This document shows, in pieces, positions 46,035 to 53,632 of a stretch of DNA of 53,685 nt (position 1 is its first letter; every line of letters starts with the position of its first letter). A program made the translations under genes and the position numbers. The DNA lies in IMG/VR virus record IMGVR_UViG_3300008267_000669, positions 7,370 through 61,054 of that record, one strand, 5' to 3'. The stretch comes from a virus. The notes beneath the pieces were generated by a model, which worked only from the letters and a program-made list of their open reading frames with translations, was not told the origin of the DNA and ran no database searches.

Positions 46035-46289
46035 TTATTGATTTATAAATGCTTTTAATTTATCTGCCGATGCTCCACCGCTCATACGTGCTACTTCCGT
46101 ATTATCCCTAAGTAGTACAAAAGTAGGTACAGCACGAATATTAAATTGTGTAGCTAAATCACCTTGTTCATCAACGTCAACAAGTTGGTATTCTACATCA
46201 GTTACACTTTCTTTTAAGGTATTAAAATGTGGTTTTGTTGCTTTGCAAGGTCCACACCAAGTGGCTGAAAACATGATTACTTTTTTCAT
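46035..46289 (-). CDS. Thioredoxin
   Basis: 84 residues with WCGPC and the cis-proline segment AVPTFVLL. Shorter than host thioredoxin but complete in its core. It lies just upstream of the RNR in the same transcript, so it likely reduces it. AAAGGA is before the ATG. Confidence 0.92.
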   Translation of the reverse strand: MKKVIMFSATWCGPCKATKPHFNTLKESVTDVEYQLVDVDEQGDLATQFNIRAVPTFVLLRDNTEVARMSGGASADKLKAFINQ

Positions 46290-46290
46290 A

Positions 46291-46596
46291 TTATTCCTTT
46301 TTTTGTTCTGGAACTTCTATATACCCAATATTAGCGTTCTTATATAATGGATTTTTAACTGCAAATTCTGCTGCTGTTTTTCCAATAGAAAATTTAAGTC
46401 CTAAAAGCTTTGTTCTATACCAATCGGAAAACATATTTAAAGCATTAAAAAATACTAATCCAAATATTGGAGGATGCACTTTAATATATTTTTTTACTGG
46501 TTTTTCTGTTCCTGCTAAAACTGAATCTTTAGAGCCGGTCACTACTAGTCTTTTTTGATAGCCAAATAATTTAAAAGCAAAATCTATAAATTTCAT
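46291..46596 (-). CDS. Hypothetical protein
   Basis: 101 residues: a basic start, a hydrophobic helix region (PPIFGLVFFNALNMFSDWY) and a C-terminal YIEVPEQKK. May be membrane-associated. Function unknown. Confidence 0.6.
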   Translation of the reverse strand: MKFIDFAFKLFGYQKRLVVTGSKDSVLAGTEKPVKKYIKVHPPIFGLVFFNALNMFSDWYRTKLLGLKFSIGKTAAEFAVKNPLYKNANIGYIEVPEQKKE

Positions 46597-46599
46597 ATA

Positions 46600-46938
46600 T
46601 TACCCTTTCTTTTCTTTCTTATAGTTTTTGTACTTCTGTTTAAGATTCTCTTCTTGTTTCTTTGTTGCCTTCTCAATTATCTCTGTTGCACTTTCTGCAC
46701 TTTGAGAAAGAACCTTTATTTTAACATTACTTGTATCCATGAATATCGGAAAAACTAATCCATCAGGACCGTTTCTATTTTTAGCTACGAATAGTCTACC
46801 TTCATTCATATTTTTATCTTTGATTGTTCTGGAAATAGTAAAGATGAAATCCGCTACGAAACACTTGTTGAACGCTTCGGAAATACTTTCCATTGTGATT
46901 ACTTCTGCATTTAGTCCAGAACGATTTGTTTGTGATGC
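46600..46938 (-). CDS. DnaB-type helicase, C-terminal fragment
   Basis: From an in-frame ATG at 46893 the frame gives 97 codons, but recognisable helicase sequence begins upstream of it, at about 46938 (ASQTNRSG, then AEVITMESISEAFNKC), and continues through FIFTISRT and FVAKNRNGPDGL. It joins the middle fragment out of frame. The stretch that should precede it, with Walker B and the following helices (about 60 residues), is absent. Confidence 0.75.
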   Translation of the reverse strand, partial: ASQTNRSGLNAEVITMESISEAFNKCFVADFIFTISRTIKDKNMNEGRLFVAKNRNGPDGLVFPIFMDTSNVKIKVLSQSAESATEIIEKATKKQEENLKQKYKNYKKEKKG

Positions 46939-47339
46939 GCAGACTTAGTTGGGTATTCCTTGATAATAAGTTTACCCTTAACGTCCTTAACGCCATTCCA
47001 AACAATATCCTTTTGTTCCTTAACGTCGGTTAGGGAAATGCCCGTAATACATGAATCATAACGTAAGGCTACAACCTTATCCTGTAATTCAAGCGTATAA
47101 TGCACTACGTTTAATCCTGCTTGCAGGGCCATAGCACCAAGATGAACAAGTGCCATGCTTTTTCCTGCGCCAGTTGGAGCAATTACAACTCCTAATTCAC
47201 CACGACCAAGACCACCCTTGGAAATGTTATCAATAAGCTCCCAACCAGTTGAAACTGGATTGCGAGCCTTCAATTCAAAACGTTTTTCAAAGTCAAGAAT
47301 AAAATCATAACCATGATTATTATCTGTTAGGAATTCTGA
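46911..47339 (-). CDS. DnaB-type helicase, middle fragment with Walker A
   Basis: The frame is open from about 47339 (DNNHGYDFILDFEKRFEL) through STGWELIDNI, GRGELGVVIAPTGAGKS (Walker A), HYTLELQ and IIKEYPTKSA, then leaves frame near 46940 and stops at 46911. An in-frame start at 47273 is a TTG. Helicase sequence that should continue to Walker B is missing. Confidence 0.8.
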   Translation of the reverse strand, partial: SEFLTDNNHGYDFILDFEKRFELKARNPVSTGWELIDNISKGGLGRGELGVVIAPTGAGKSMALVHLGAMALQAGLNVVHYTLELQDKVVALRYDSCITGISLTDVKEQKDIVWNGVKDVKGKLIIKEYPTKSAHHKQIVLD

Positions 47340-47743
47340 ATAAGACCTACGCTTTTAATCATTGCTTCTTTTAACTTCTGTTTTTTACAGAAATCAAGAG
47401 AAGTATCTTTAATATGTTGTTCGCCGTCTACGCTAAATTCATTAGATGATATACGAGCAAAATATTCACGAACTTGCTTTTGTAATAGTTCGTTTTCTTT
47501 GTCAATATCTGTACGTAGGATAGTTGTAATTGTATCCCGCGATGGATGAGTACCGTATTTCTTACGGTAATCAAATATTTTGTCTACGAATACACGTAAA
47601 TATTTTAGTTCTAAAAAGCTTGTATCCATTACTTCGCTGATTTGGTCAGCAAAAGCCCTATCATCCAAAATTAATTGAACAAGGTTTTCCTGAAATGTTT
47701 TTCCGAAACGCTCAAAAGATTGTTTTTCGTTAATAAACGACAT
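47327..47743 (-). CDS. DnaB-type helicase, N-terminal fragment
   Basis: 138 residues resembling the N-terminal domain of replicative helicases (ERFGKTFQENLVQLILDDRAFADQ, then KKQKLKEAMIKSVGLIQNS). It stops at 47327 where the middle fragment is already open in another frame, and a short linker appears lost. A good promoter and GGAGGA precede it. Confidence 0.7.
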   Translation of the reverse strand: MSFINEKQSFERFGKTFQENLVQLILDDRAFADQISEVMDTSFLELKYLRVFVDKIFDYRKKYGTHPSRDTITTILRTDIDKENELLQKQVREYFARISSNEFSVDGEQHIKDTSLDFCKKQKLKEAMIKSVGLIQNS

Positions 47744-47765
47744 TGTTCCTCCAAAGGTTCACTAT

Positions 47766-47793
47766 ACTATAACACCTATACAGATTGTTTCAA
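47766..47793 (-). promoter_or_regulatory. Putative promoter for the helicase
   Basis: TTGAAA (47788-47793), 16-nt spacer, TATAGT (47766-47771) with extended -10 TGT, about 23 bp before the helicase ATG. Confidence 0.55.
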
Positions 47794-48662
47794 TCCTTCT
47801 TTTTATTAGACAGTATAGAATATGTTTTTAAACGCCTTGCTTTTTCTTCGGATGACATCACAGAATATTTGTCTATAAGATTTTTTCTACTAGCAACCAT
47901 ATTGCAAAATTCTAATAATTCTTTTACGGTACTTTTATTTCTAATCATATTAGCTGTTTTGGTAACTAGAATTATATTATCTTTGCTATAACCTTTCATA
48001 TTATCTGTTCTATCAATAGACCAATTATTATCTCTACTATTAATAGCAGTACAGTTTAATTTTGCACCACTGAAAGCGCATAGACCATTTTGTTCTTTAA
48101 ATTTTTCAAAAACATCTTCTGGTGTTATTTCAAAAATAAGATTTCTTCTTTTTGCTCCTTTAATATACTTATTCCAAATAGCTTTATTAATGTAAAAACC
48201 GGTTTTTTCATCTTTGAAAGTCTTTGCTTTTTCATTAAGTTTTTTAGAGTATTGTTGTATACCGCATTTTTGACAGCCACAGCCTTGTAAATGACTATCA
48301 GGTGTTTGCAGAAACACATTTTGACAAGACCTACATTGTATTTTTATTTTTGTTTTATAAGCTTCATAAGCTGATAGGTAAATAAATTTATCAGGATGAA
48401 TTTCCTGCGCTTCTTCAAGAAAGCGTTGATGTGTTTTAGTGTGTTTTTCAACAGCACATTTTGGACAGCCCTTGCCTTCTAAATGATTTTTAGGACTTTG
48501 TTTAAAAATGCCATGAAGAAGACAAACTATGTCTATAGAAGTATTAGTATTTTTATAGTCTACTAAACTATAATCATACTTATCTTTATTTTGTGGAAAT
48601 TTTTCTAATACAGCTTTAACCCAAGATTCTTTTGTATGTTTTTTAAAACATAATTTATTCAT
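47790..48662 (-). CDS. Free-standing HNH-type homing endonuclease
   Basis: 290 residues from the ATG at 48662. The N-terminal half has two copies of a zinc module (CLLHG...CPKC; CRSC...CQKCG), and the C-terminal half has CAFSG, WSIDRTDNMKGYSKDNI and NMIRN, an HNH-like nuclease core of phage homing endonucleases. It sits between exonuclease and helicase genes, a usual place for such mobile genes, and near the broken helicase. Confidence 0.72.
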   Translation of the reverse strand: MNKLCFKKHTKESWVKAVLEKFPQNKDKYDYSLVDYKNTNTSIDIVCLLHGIFKQSPKNHLEGKGCPKCAVEKHTKTHQRFLEEAQEIHPDKFIYLSAYEAYKTKIKIQCRSCQNVFLQTPDSHLQGCGCQKCGIQQYSKKLNEKAKTFKDEKTGFYINKAIWNKYIKGAKRRNLIFEITPEDVFEKFKEQNGLCAFSGAKLNCTAINSRDNNWSIDRTDNMKGYSKDNIILVTKTANMIRNKSTVKELLEFCNMVASRKNLIDKYSVMSSEEKARRLKTYSILSNKKKD

Positions 48663-48663
48663 A

Positions 48664-49638
48664 TCAGCAATTCTCCACGACAATTTTATTCATATGAGCA
48701 TATAATTCTTCAAAATTACTTTCTCCAAAACCGTCTTTTAACATCATAGTCACAAGTTCAGTTTTGTTAAATGTACATTCGCTATTTTCTAATGCATAAT
48801 TAATTTTTTGCATATCCTGAATAGACATATTAGGAATAGCTAATTGCATTATTTTATAGTTTTCCCGAATTAAATCTTGATGTTCTATGATATTAGAGAA
48901 TAACTTAATTTTGCTTTCTGTGCTTTTGCAAACATCAACAATATCATCAATACGATAGGAATTATCTTCCCTTAATTGCGGAAATCTTTTAGCAATTGTT
49001 GGCAAACCTGCACCACCAACCCCGACCAAATTATCGCTTGTATCACCAGAAATGGATCTTGCCAAGCAAAAATTAGTAGGGTGAATACCATATTCTTCTA
49101 CGATCCGTTTTGTGTTCAAAATTTCATCTTGAACGGGTCTATACAGAATAGTATCATGTTTGCAAAGCTGTATAAAATCCTTATCGTTGGATACAATTAC
49201 TTTATTATAATCTGTTAATTGTGGATGCTGGCAAATAGCAGAAATAATATCATCAGCTTCTACCGCGTCTAGTAGTAGCTGAATAATAGGAAAGTTATTT
49301 AAATACTCTACTACTCTGGTCATTTGCCAGATTTTGTTTTCTAGTTCTTCATTTTCATTTAAGTTACGAATGTTTCGATTTAAACGAAATGGCTTACGTC
49401 CCTCTTTATAATTCTTGTTTACCGCTCTGCGCTTTGATGAACCACCTTTACCATCCCAAGCAATAACAATACGATTTGGCTTAATTTCACGACACAACTT
49501 TTGTAAAGACTTAATCGTACCAAATATTCCACCAATGGGATCTCCCTTGGTAGATACAGCTGGATTCATAACATAATTGCGGATATAAAGATTATTACCG
49601 TCAATAACTAATATACGCTTCTTAGTAGAGTCGTTCAT
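48664..49638 (-). CDS. 5'-3' exonuclease / flap endonuclease (RNase H-like)
   Basis: 324 residues from the ATG at 49638. LVIDGNNLYIRNY, IAWDGKGGSSKRR, AVEADDIIS, VSNDKDFIQL and SGDTSDNLVGVGGAG are the metal-binding and helix-hairpin-helix motifs of T4 RNase H and T5 exonuclease. It removes RNA primers during lagging-strand synthesis. Overlaps the upstream gene by 17 nt. Confidence 0.9.
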   Translation of the reverse strand: MNDSTKKRILVIDGNNLYIRNYVMNPAVSTKGDPIGGIFGTIKSLQKLCREIKPNRIVIAWDGKGGSSKRRAVNKNYKEGRKPFRLNRNIRNLNENEELENKIWQMTRVVEYLNNFPIIQLLLDAVEADDIISAICQHPQLTDYNKVIVSNDKDFIQLCKHDTILYRPVQDEILNTKRIVEEYGIHPTNFCLARSISGDTSDNLVGVGGAGLPTIAKRFPQLREDNSYRIDDIVDVCKSTESKIKLFSNIIEHQDLIRENYKIMQLAIPNMSIQDMQKINYALENSECTFNKTELVTMMLKDGFGESNFEELYAHMNKIVVENC

Positions 49639-49834
49639 TTGGACAATTTCCTTTCCAATGATGTTCATCTAGACATTGCCCATGAATAGTTAATAGCTCT
49701 AATCTAAGATTTTGTACCTCTTTACGTAGATTAGACAAATCATCCATAGCTACTTTTAATTGTGTCTTGAGAAAGTCATTCTCACTTTCAAGATTAGAAA
49801 TATATTTAGTTATATTAATAATATGTTCATTCAT
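49622..49834 (-). CDS. Hypothetical coiled-coil protein
   Basis: 70 residues. A coiled coil (YISNLESENDFLKTQLKVAMDD to LRLELL) is followed by a Cys/His tail (HGQCLDEHHWKGNC) that may bind zinc. Overlaps both neighbours. Function unknown. Confidence 0.62.
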   Translation of the reverse strand: MNEHIINITKYISNLESENDFLKTQLKVAMDDLSNLRKEVQNLRLELLTIHGQCLDEHHWKGNCPNERLY

Positions 49835-50169
49835 TAATCTAAATCCTTTTTACCAGTAAAACCATCAGCTAATGCAAGCAATACTCTTCCTTGTGGACTA
49901 ACGCCATTATGTTTTAACTTGGCAACTTTTTTATTCTTTAAACAGTTATCGCAAGGAACATAATTAAAAGATTTTAAATTCTCCAAAAGCTGCTTTTTAT
50001 TCTTTTTGTTTTTTATTTCTGTTCTTAAATTTTCTGCATTTCTTCCATACATAAAAGGAACGATACAACATTCTGGGATACCAGAATAAACCCCTTCTAC
50101 GGCATCAAAAGCTTGCAACAGCGATACAATTAAAAATTGATTTCTCTTAGGCACCTTTTCCTCCATCAA
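49834..50169 (-). CDS. Hypothetical Cys-rich protein
   Basis: 111 residues. GIPECCIVPFMYGR and PCDNCLKNKK give four to five Cys that may bind a metal; a helix links them. TAATG-like overlap with the downstream gene. Function unknown. Confidence 0.62.
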   Translation of the reverse strand: MMEEKVPKRNQFLIVSLLQAFDAVEGVYSGIPECCIVPFMYGRNAENLRTEIKNKKNKKQLLENLKSFNYVPCDNCLKNKKVAKLKHNGVSPQGRVLLALADGFTGKKDLD

Positions 50170-50479
50170 TCAAACGAAAACCACTCTTTTCCTGAGTAGA
50201 TTGATACTGATCCTTGTAGCTCTTAAACATTACAACTACTCCAACCTCTACTTTAAATTTATGATTACAGACATTACACTGAAAGTTAAAAGTTGTATCA
50301 TCGATTGGCTTTCTATTAACTTTTTTCCAAAGATATTGTGTATTTTCTACAATCGTATCACAAAGAGGACAAACAAAATCCGTTCTCCAAGGATTAGTGG
50401 CATTTCTCATTTCCCACTCAGAACGAATTAATGCTTTATTGTTAAATTTATTAAAAAAATTAATAATAGTCTTAAGCAT
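50147..50479 (-). CDS. Hypothetical zinc-ribbon protein
   Basis: 110 residues from the ATG at 50479. CPLC...CNVC (about 29 residues apart) for zinc, plus a strand VEVGVVVMF. The start is just past the dCMP deaminase stop. Function unknown. Confidence 0.62.
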   Translation of the reverse strand: MLKTIINFFNKFNNKALIRSEWEMRNATNPWRTDFVCPLCDTIVENTQYLWKKVNRKPIDDTTFNFQCNVCNHKFKVEVGVVVMFKSYKDQYQSTQEKSGFRLIDGGKGA

Positions 50480-50483
50480 AATT

Positions 50484-50952
50484 TTAGAACCTATAAGTGC
50501 CGACCACCTCATTATCAACAGTATAATAAACCTTACGAATACCGCGCTCTTCCATTACGGCATGGCACATATTACAAGGCTTGCTCATACGCGCTTCGTC
50601 ACCATTCTTAGAGCAGCGTGCAACATACATAACAGAACCCTTAGTAACGTGTCGAGGAATATTTAAGAGCGCCTTGATCTCCGCGTGGTACGTGGCGTTT
50701 CCTTTTTCTTCGGGACGATAATCTTTTCCAACTGAGCAATACCGCTCTGAATTGATCCCCATGCCAATAATGGCACCGCCGCGCACAAGAACCGCACCAT
50801 GTCTAAAATTACCATAAGTAGAATTACCAGCAAGCTTTTTAGCTAACTGGAAGATACCTCCGAACCTTTTTAGAAGCTTCCAAATTAGGAATTTGCATAT
50901 CCGTAATATTGTTGTGCTTCTTCATATAGCTCGTCGTCGCATCGGTATCCAT
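50484..50952 (-). CDS. dCMP deaminase, disrupted by a one-base frameshift
   Basis: Zinc-dependent deaminase motifs are clear in the second part: THAE-like TYHAEIKALL and SKPCNMCHAV. The matching N-terminal part starts at an ATG at 50952 with AAGGAG upstream. The two frames join at a five-A run (50867-50871 on the plus strand as T); removing one A gives a continuous protein through RFGGIFQLAKKLAGN and HGAVLV. It turns dCMP into dUMP for ThyX. The break is most likely a sequencing indel. Confidence 0.8.
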
Positions 50953-50982
50953 TGCTTTCTCCTTGGTTGGAACTACAAATAC

Positions 50983-51010
50983 ATAGTACCACACTATTTC
51001 GTGCTTGCAA
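50983..51010 (-). promoter_or_regulatory. Putative promoter for dCMP deaminase
   Basis: TTGCAA (51005-51010), 16-nt spacer, TACTAT (50983-50988) with extended -10 TGG, about 30 bp before the ATG. The -35 lies within the end of the upstream gene. Confidence 0.5.
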
Positions 51011-51206
51011 CATCATTTAATAAACGTAAATTTTTTGATTGTAGAGTAATAATCCAATTATTGGATAAAAACGTAACCTCTACTAAACCATCGGGAAATA
51101 TATGAGTTATCATTCCTAAATGTTCCTTGGGATATGAGCCGTCAATAGAACCACCCATATCCCAAGAAACTAATTGTCCAATTTTAGGTTTAAACTTTGA
51201 TTTCAT
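50994..51206 (-). CDS. SH3/KOW-like small protein, solitary relative of the array
   Basis: 70 residues: IGQLVSW, LGMITHI, LVEVTFLSNNW, closing strand SKNLRLL. First two strands match the array consensus closely although it lies 43 kb away. Overlaps the UvdE gene by 17 nt. Function unknown. Confidence 0.68.
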   Translation of the reverse strand: MKSKFKPKIGQLVSWDMGGSIDGSYPKEHLGMITHIFPDGLVEVTFLSNNWIITLQSKNLRLLNDVASTK

Positions 51207-52119
51207 AATCTTGCCTTAACTTAATTAGAGCAAGATTTTTCATTTTAGCCTCAACATCGACATCAATAAAATTATCTCTCATGGCTGCTAGTTGAATATC
51301 TGGCACATAATGAATAAACTTTGAATGCGATCTTCTATCACTAAAAGAACCATTTTGCTTTCCTACCTCTGTATTGGAAAGATGTTGTAATGGCTTTATC
51401 TTACCCCATGTTTTTAAGGTTTCATAAAATGCGTCTATGAGAGATAGATCATTACTTCCAAAAGAATGGTGATGAGTATCAAGAACGATAGGAACACCAG
51501 TTTTTTCGTGGACTGTGAGTAATTGTTTAACATTAAAGCACCTTTCGTCATTCTCAAAAGTAAGACGGCTTTTCACATTTTCTGGTAACGTATTTGTTAC
51601 TTCTACAAGTTTTTCTAGATTACCGCGTTTACCACCATGAATATTGATTGCATAATGTGGTGTTTTATCAAATCCCATCATATCAAAAATCCATGCATGA
51701 TATTCAAGTTCACGAATAGAATTTTGAATAATACGGTCTGCGTTACTGTTAATGATTGTAAATTGGCCGGGATGTGTAGTTACGCGAATGCCGTGCTTGA
51801 AAAATAAACCACCCAAATAGGCAAGTTTATTAATAAGAGATTGATCATTTCTAGCTAGATTTCCCGCAAACTCATAAAGAGGAAATAGGGAACTAGAAAT
51901 ACGAAACGACTTGATGTTGTTTTCAATCAGTTTAGGAAAAAACTTAATATGTTCATCTACATTATGATGATAGGTAGATAGAATCTTTTGATCGCTATAT
52001 TTACCATTGCGGTATTGACCTAACTGTAAAGCTTTTTCCTCAATTATGTTTTCATATACACTTTCACCGTTACGCTTTTTACGTTCTTGAAGCCACTGAC
52101 AGCAAACAGATAGAGCCAT
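51190..52119 (-). CDS. UV damage endonuclease UvdE/UvsE
   Basis: 309 residues from the ATG at 52119 (GGAG 5 nt upstream). TIM-barrel motifs FRISSSLFPLYEF, HPGQFTIINS, INIHGGKRG, LTFENDE and VLDTHHHSFG provide the His/Asp/Glu metal ligands of UvdE, which nicks DNA 5' of UV lesions. It lies next to RecA, consistent with a repair module. Confidence 0.9.
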   Translation of the reverse strand: MALSVCCQWLQERKKRNGESVYENIIEEKALQLGQYRNGKYSDQKILSTYHHNVDEHIKFFPKLIENNIKSFRISSSLFPLYEFAGNLARNDQSLINKLAYLGGLFFKHGIRVTTHPGQFTIINSNADRIIQNSIRELEYHAWIFDMMGFDKTPHYAINIHGGKRGNLEKLVEVTNTLPENVKSRLTFENDERCFNVKQLLTVHEKTGVPIVLDTHHHSFGSNDLSLIDAFYETLKTWGKIKPLQHLSNTEVGKQNGSFSDRRSHSKFIHYVPDIQLAAMRDNFIDVDVEAKMKNLALIKLRQDYEIKV

Positions 52120-52138
52120 ATAATCTCCAAATAAAAAA

Positions 52139-52167
52139 CCGCACCAGTACATACTACACTGGTGCGG
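52139..52167 (-). terminator. Terminator after recA, interlocked with a promoter
   Basis: A perfect 10-bp stem (52139-52148 with 52158-52167), 9-nt loop, followed by TTTTTTATTT on the minus strand; the UvdE Shine-Dalgarno follows directly. Confidence 0.88.
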
Positions 52168-52179
52168 CTCTACTTGCAA
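52151..52179 (-). promoter_or_regulatory. Putative promoter inside the recA terminator
   Basis: TTGCAA (52174-52179), 17-nt spacer, TAGTAT (52151-52156), which lies in the hairpin loop. The start point would fall in the 3' arm. Confidence 0.45.
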
Positions 52180-52190
52180 GAACTAATTTA

Positions 52191-53333
52191 TTAATTTAAT
52201 TCTTGTTCTGCGGGTTCTTCACCTTCAATATTATAGAAATTCTTTGCATCGCCTTCACGGGTATCAAACTTTACAACCACTTCCCGATCCATAATACCAA
52301 GAACGGCATTCTTGAAACCTTCTTCCTTCATTAAATCTTCCCATGAAGATTGCTGGAATTTTTTAGCCTGTCCATCAACTTCCATTTCATACCAAGCACC
52401 AGTTTGTTTAATGAAAGGTTTAATTGCCTCAAAGATGCTTTCATTGTCAAGAACGCCGATTGCTCCACCCCACATAATTTTGAAAAGACATTCTCTTCCT
52501 GCTGTTCCAAACCGAGATTTTTCAAGCCGTGCCTTAACTTCGCTGCCAACCTTATATCCGCGTTCATCAAGAACATAACTATCTTTTGCCTTTCTACCTG
52601 TTAACCAAATACGGAGGCTGTAAGCATATGATAAAGCCTTACCACCGGGAGTAGTATATTTTTCGCTATCAGTTGCGTACTTAATATTCTGAACCTGTAG
52701 GTTAGTCTTTAACTGGTTTAAAACCAGAAGTGTGCTTTGACTATTTGCAATTGGTTGAATAAGTTTGGATAAGCCCTTCGCAAGAATACGCGGCTTAACA
52801 GCCATAGAAGATTGTGGATCAAAATCGCCTTCTAAATCTGTTTTGCTTGGAGTTAAAGCCATAGAGTCCCAAATAAATAACATACGGTTTTGATTATTCT
52901 TTAAGAGATCTTCAATACTTTCCAAAACATATTCTACATTTTCTGCTTGAACATAAAGAATACGAGACATATCACACCCCGCTTTCTTCATGAATTCTGG
53001 ATCAATTGCACTTTCGCTGTCAAAATAAATTACGTCAATACCCATTTTTTGGGCATTAGCAGCAATTTGTGCAGCCATATAAGATTTACCACTTCCTTCA
53101 AGGCCAGCTAATTCGCTAATCTTGCCTACTGGAATTCCAGCTAGCTTTCCACGACAAATAATTGAATCAAGCCAGCGAGAACCAGTTGGGATCCAATCAG
53201 TAACTTCAGTTGGATTCTCGTCTTGCAAATCATATGCAACTTCACGACCACTTTTTTTATTTAATAAATCACGTAATTGTCCAATAGATACTTTTCCTGC
53301 TGATTCTTTATTTTTAGTCTTAGCCATTGACAT
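52191..53333 (-). CDS. recA: RecA/UvsX-type recombinase
   Basis: 380 residues. Walker A GLEGSGKS near residues 76-83, Walker B LFIWDSMA, DNA-binding L2-like region with TTPGGKALSY, and ATP-sensing LVLNQ. It forms filaments on single-stranded DNA for strand exchange and repair. GGAG lies 5 nt before the ATG. Confidence 0.93.
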   Translation of the reverse strand: MSMAKTKNKESAGKVSIGQLRDLLNKKSGREVAYDLQDENPTEVTDWIPTGSRWLDSIICRGKLAGIPVGKISELAGLEGSGKSYMAAQIAANAQKMGIDVIYFDSESAIDPEFMKKAGCDMSRILYVQAENVEYVLESIEDLLKNNQNRMLFIWDSMALTPSKTDLEGDFDPQSSMAVKPRILAKGLSKLIQPIANSQSTLLVLNQLKTNLQVQNIKYATDSEKYTTPGGKALSYAYSLRIWLTGRKAKDSYVLDERGYKVGSEVKARLEKSRFGTAGRECLFKIMWGGAIGVLDNESIFEAIKPFIKQTGAWYEMEVDGQAKKFQQSSWEDLMKEEGFKNAVLGIMDREVVVKFDTREGDAKNFYNIEGEEPAEQELN

Positions 53334-53341
53334 GTTATCTC

Positions 53342-53554
53342 CTATTTCCTAACTTCTATATCTATACCATAATCACGAAGCTTGTTAACTAAATCAATAA
53401 CAACTTCTGGATTTCTTTTCTGCATACCGACAGAATCCATAAAAACAACAGTACGTAACATTATCTCTATTTCACCTCTTTTTTGTTCTGGAAGATGTGA
53501 AACTTTTTCTAATTCATTTTGTATAAGTTCTTCTATGCTGAAATTTTGATCCAT
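53342..53554 (-). CDS. Hypothetical protein upstream of recA
   Basis: 70 residues from the ATG at 53554 (AGGA 6 nt upstream). Helical with an acidic start; ends YGIDIEVRK. Co-transcribed with recA, 8 bp away. Function unknown. Confidence 0.65.
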   Translation of the reverse strand: MDQNFSIEELIQNELEKVSHLPEQKRGEIEIMLRTVVFMDSVGMQKRNPEVVIDLVNKLRDYGIDIEVRK

Positions 53555-53573
53555 GTTATATCCTATAAAAGAA

Positions 53574-53603
53574 GAAGGGAACAAGTTTTACCCTGTTCCC
53601 TTC
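53574..53603 (-). terminator. Terminator of the rightmost gene, interlocked with a promoter
   Basis: A 10-bp stem (53574-53583 with 53594-53603), 10-nt loop, followed by TTCTTTTAT on the minus strand. Confidence 0.8.
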
Positions 53604-53632
53604 TTTATACTATACTCTATTCACTTTGTTAA
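53604..53632 (-). promoter_or_regulatory. Putative promoter for the recA operon
   Basis: TTAACA (53627-53632) contains the TAA stop of the rightmost gene; after 17 nt comes TATAAA (53604-53609), abutting the terminator stem. Confidence 0.5.

Noticed and set aside
46814-47005. Separate small gene between helicase fragments
   Set aside because: It is a third frame over helicase coding sequence without its own ribosome site or recognisable product.
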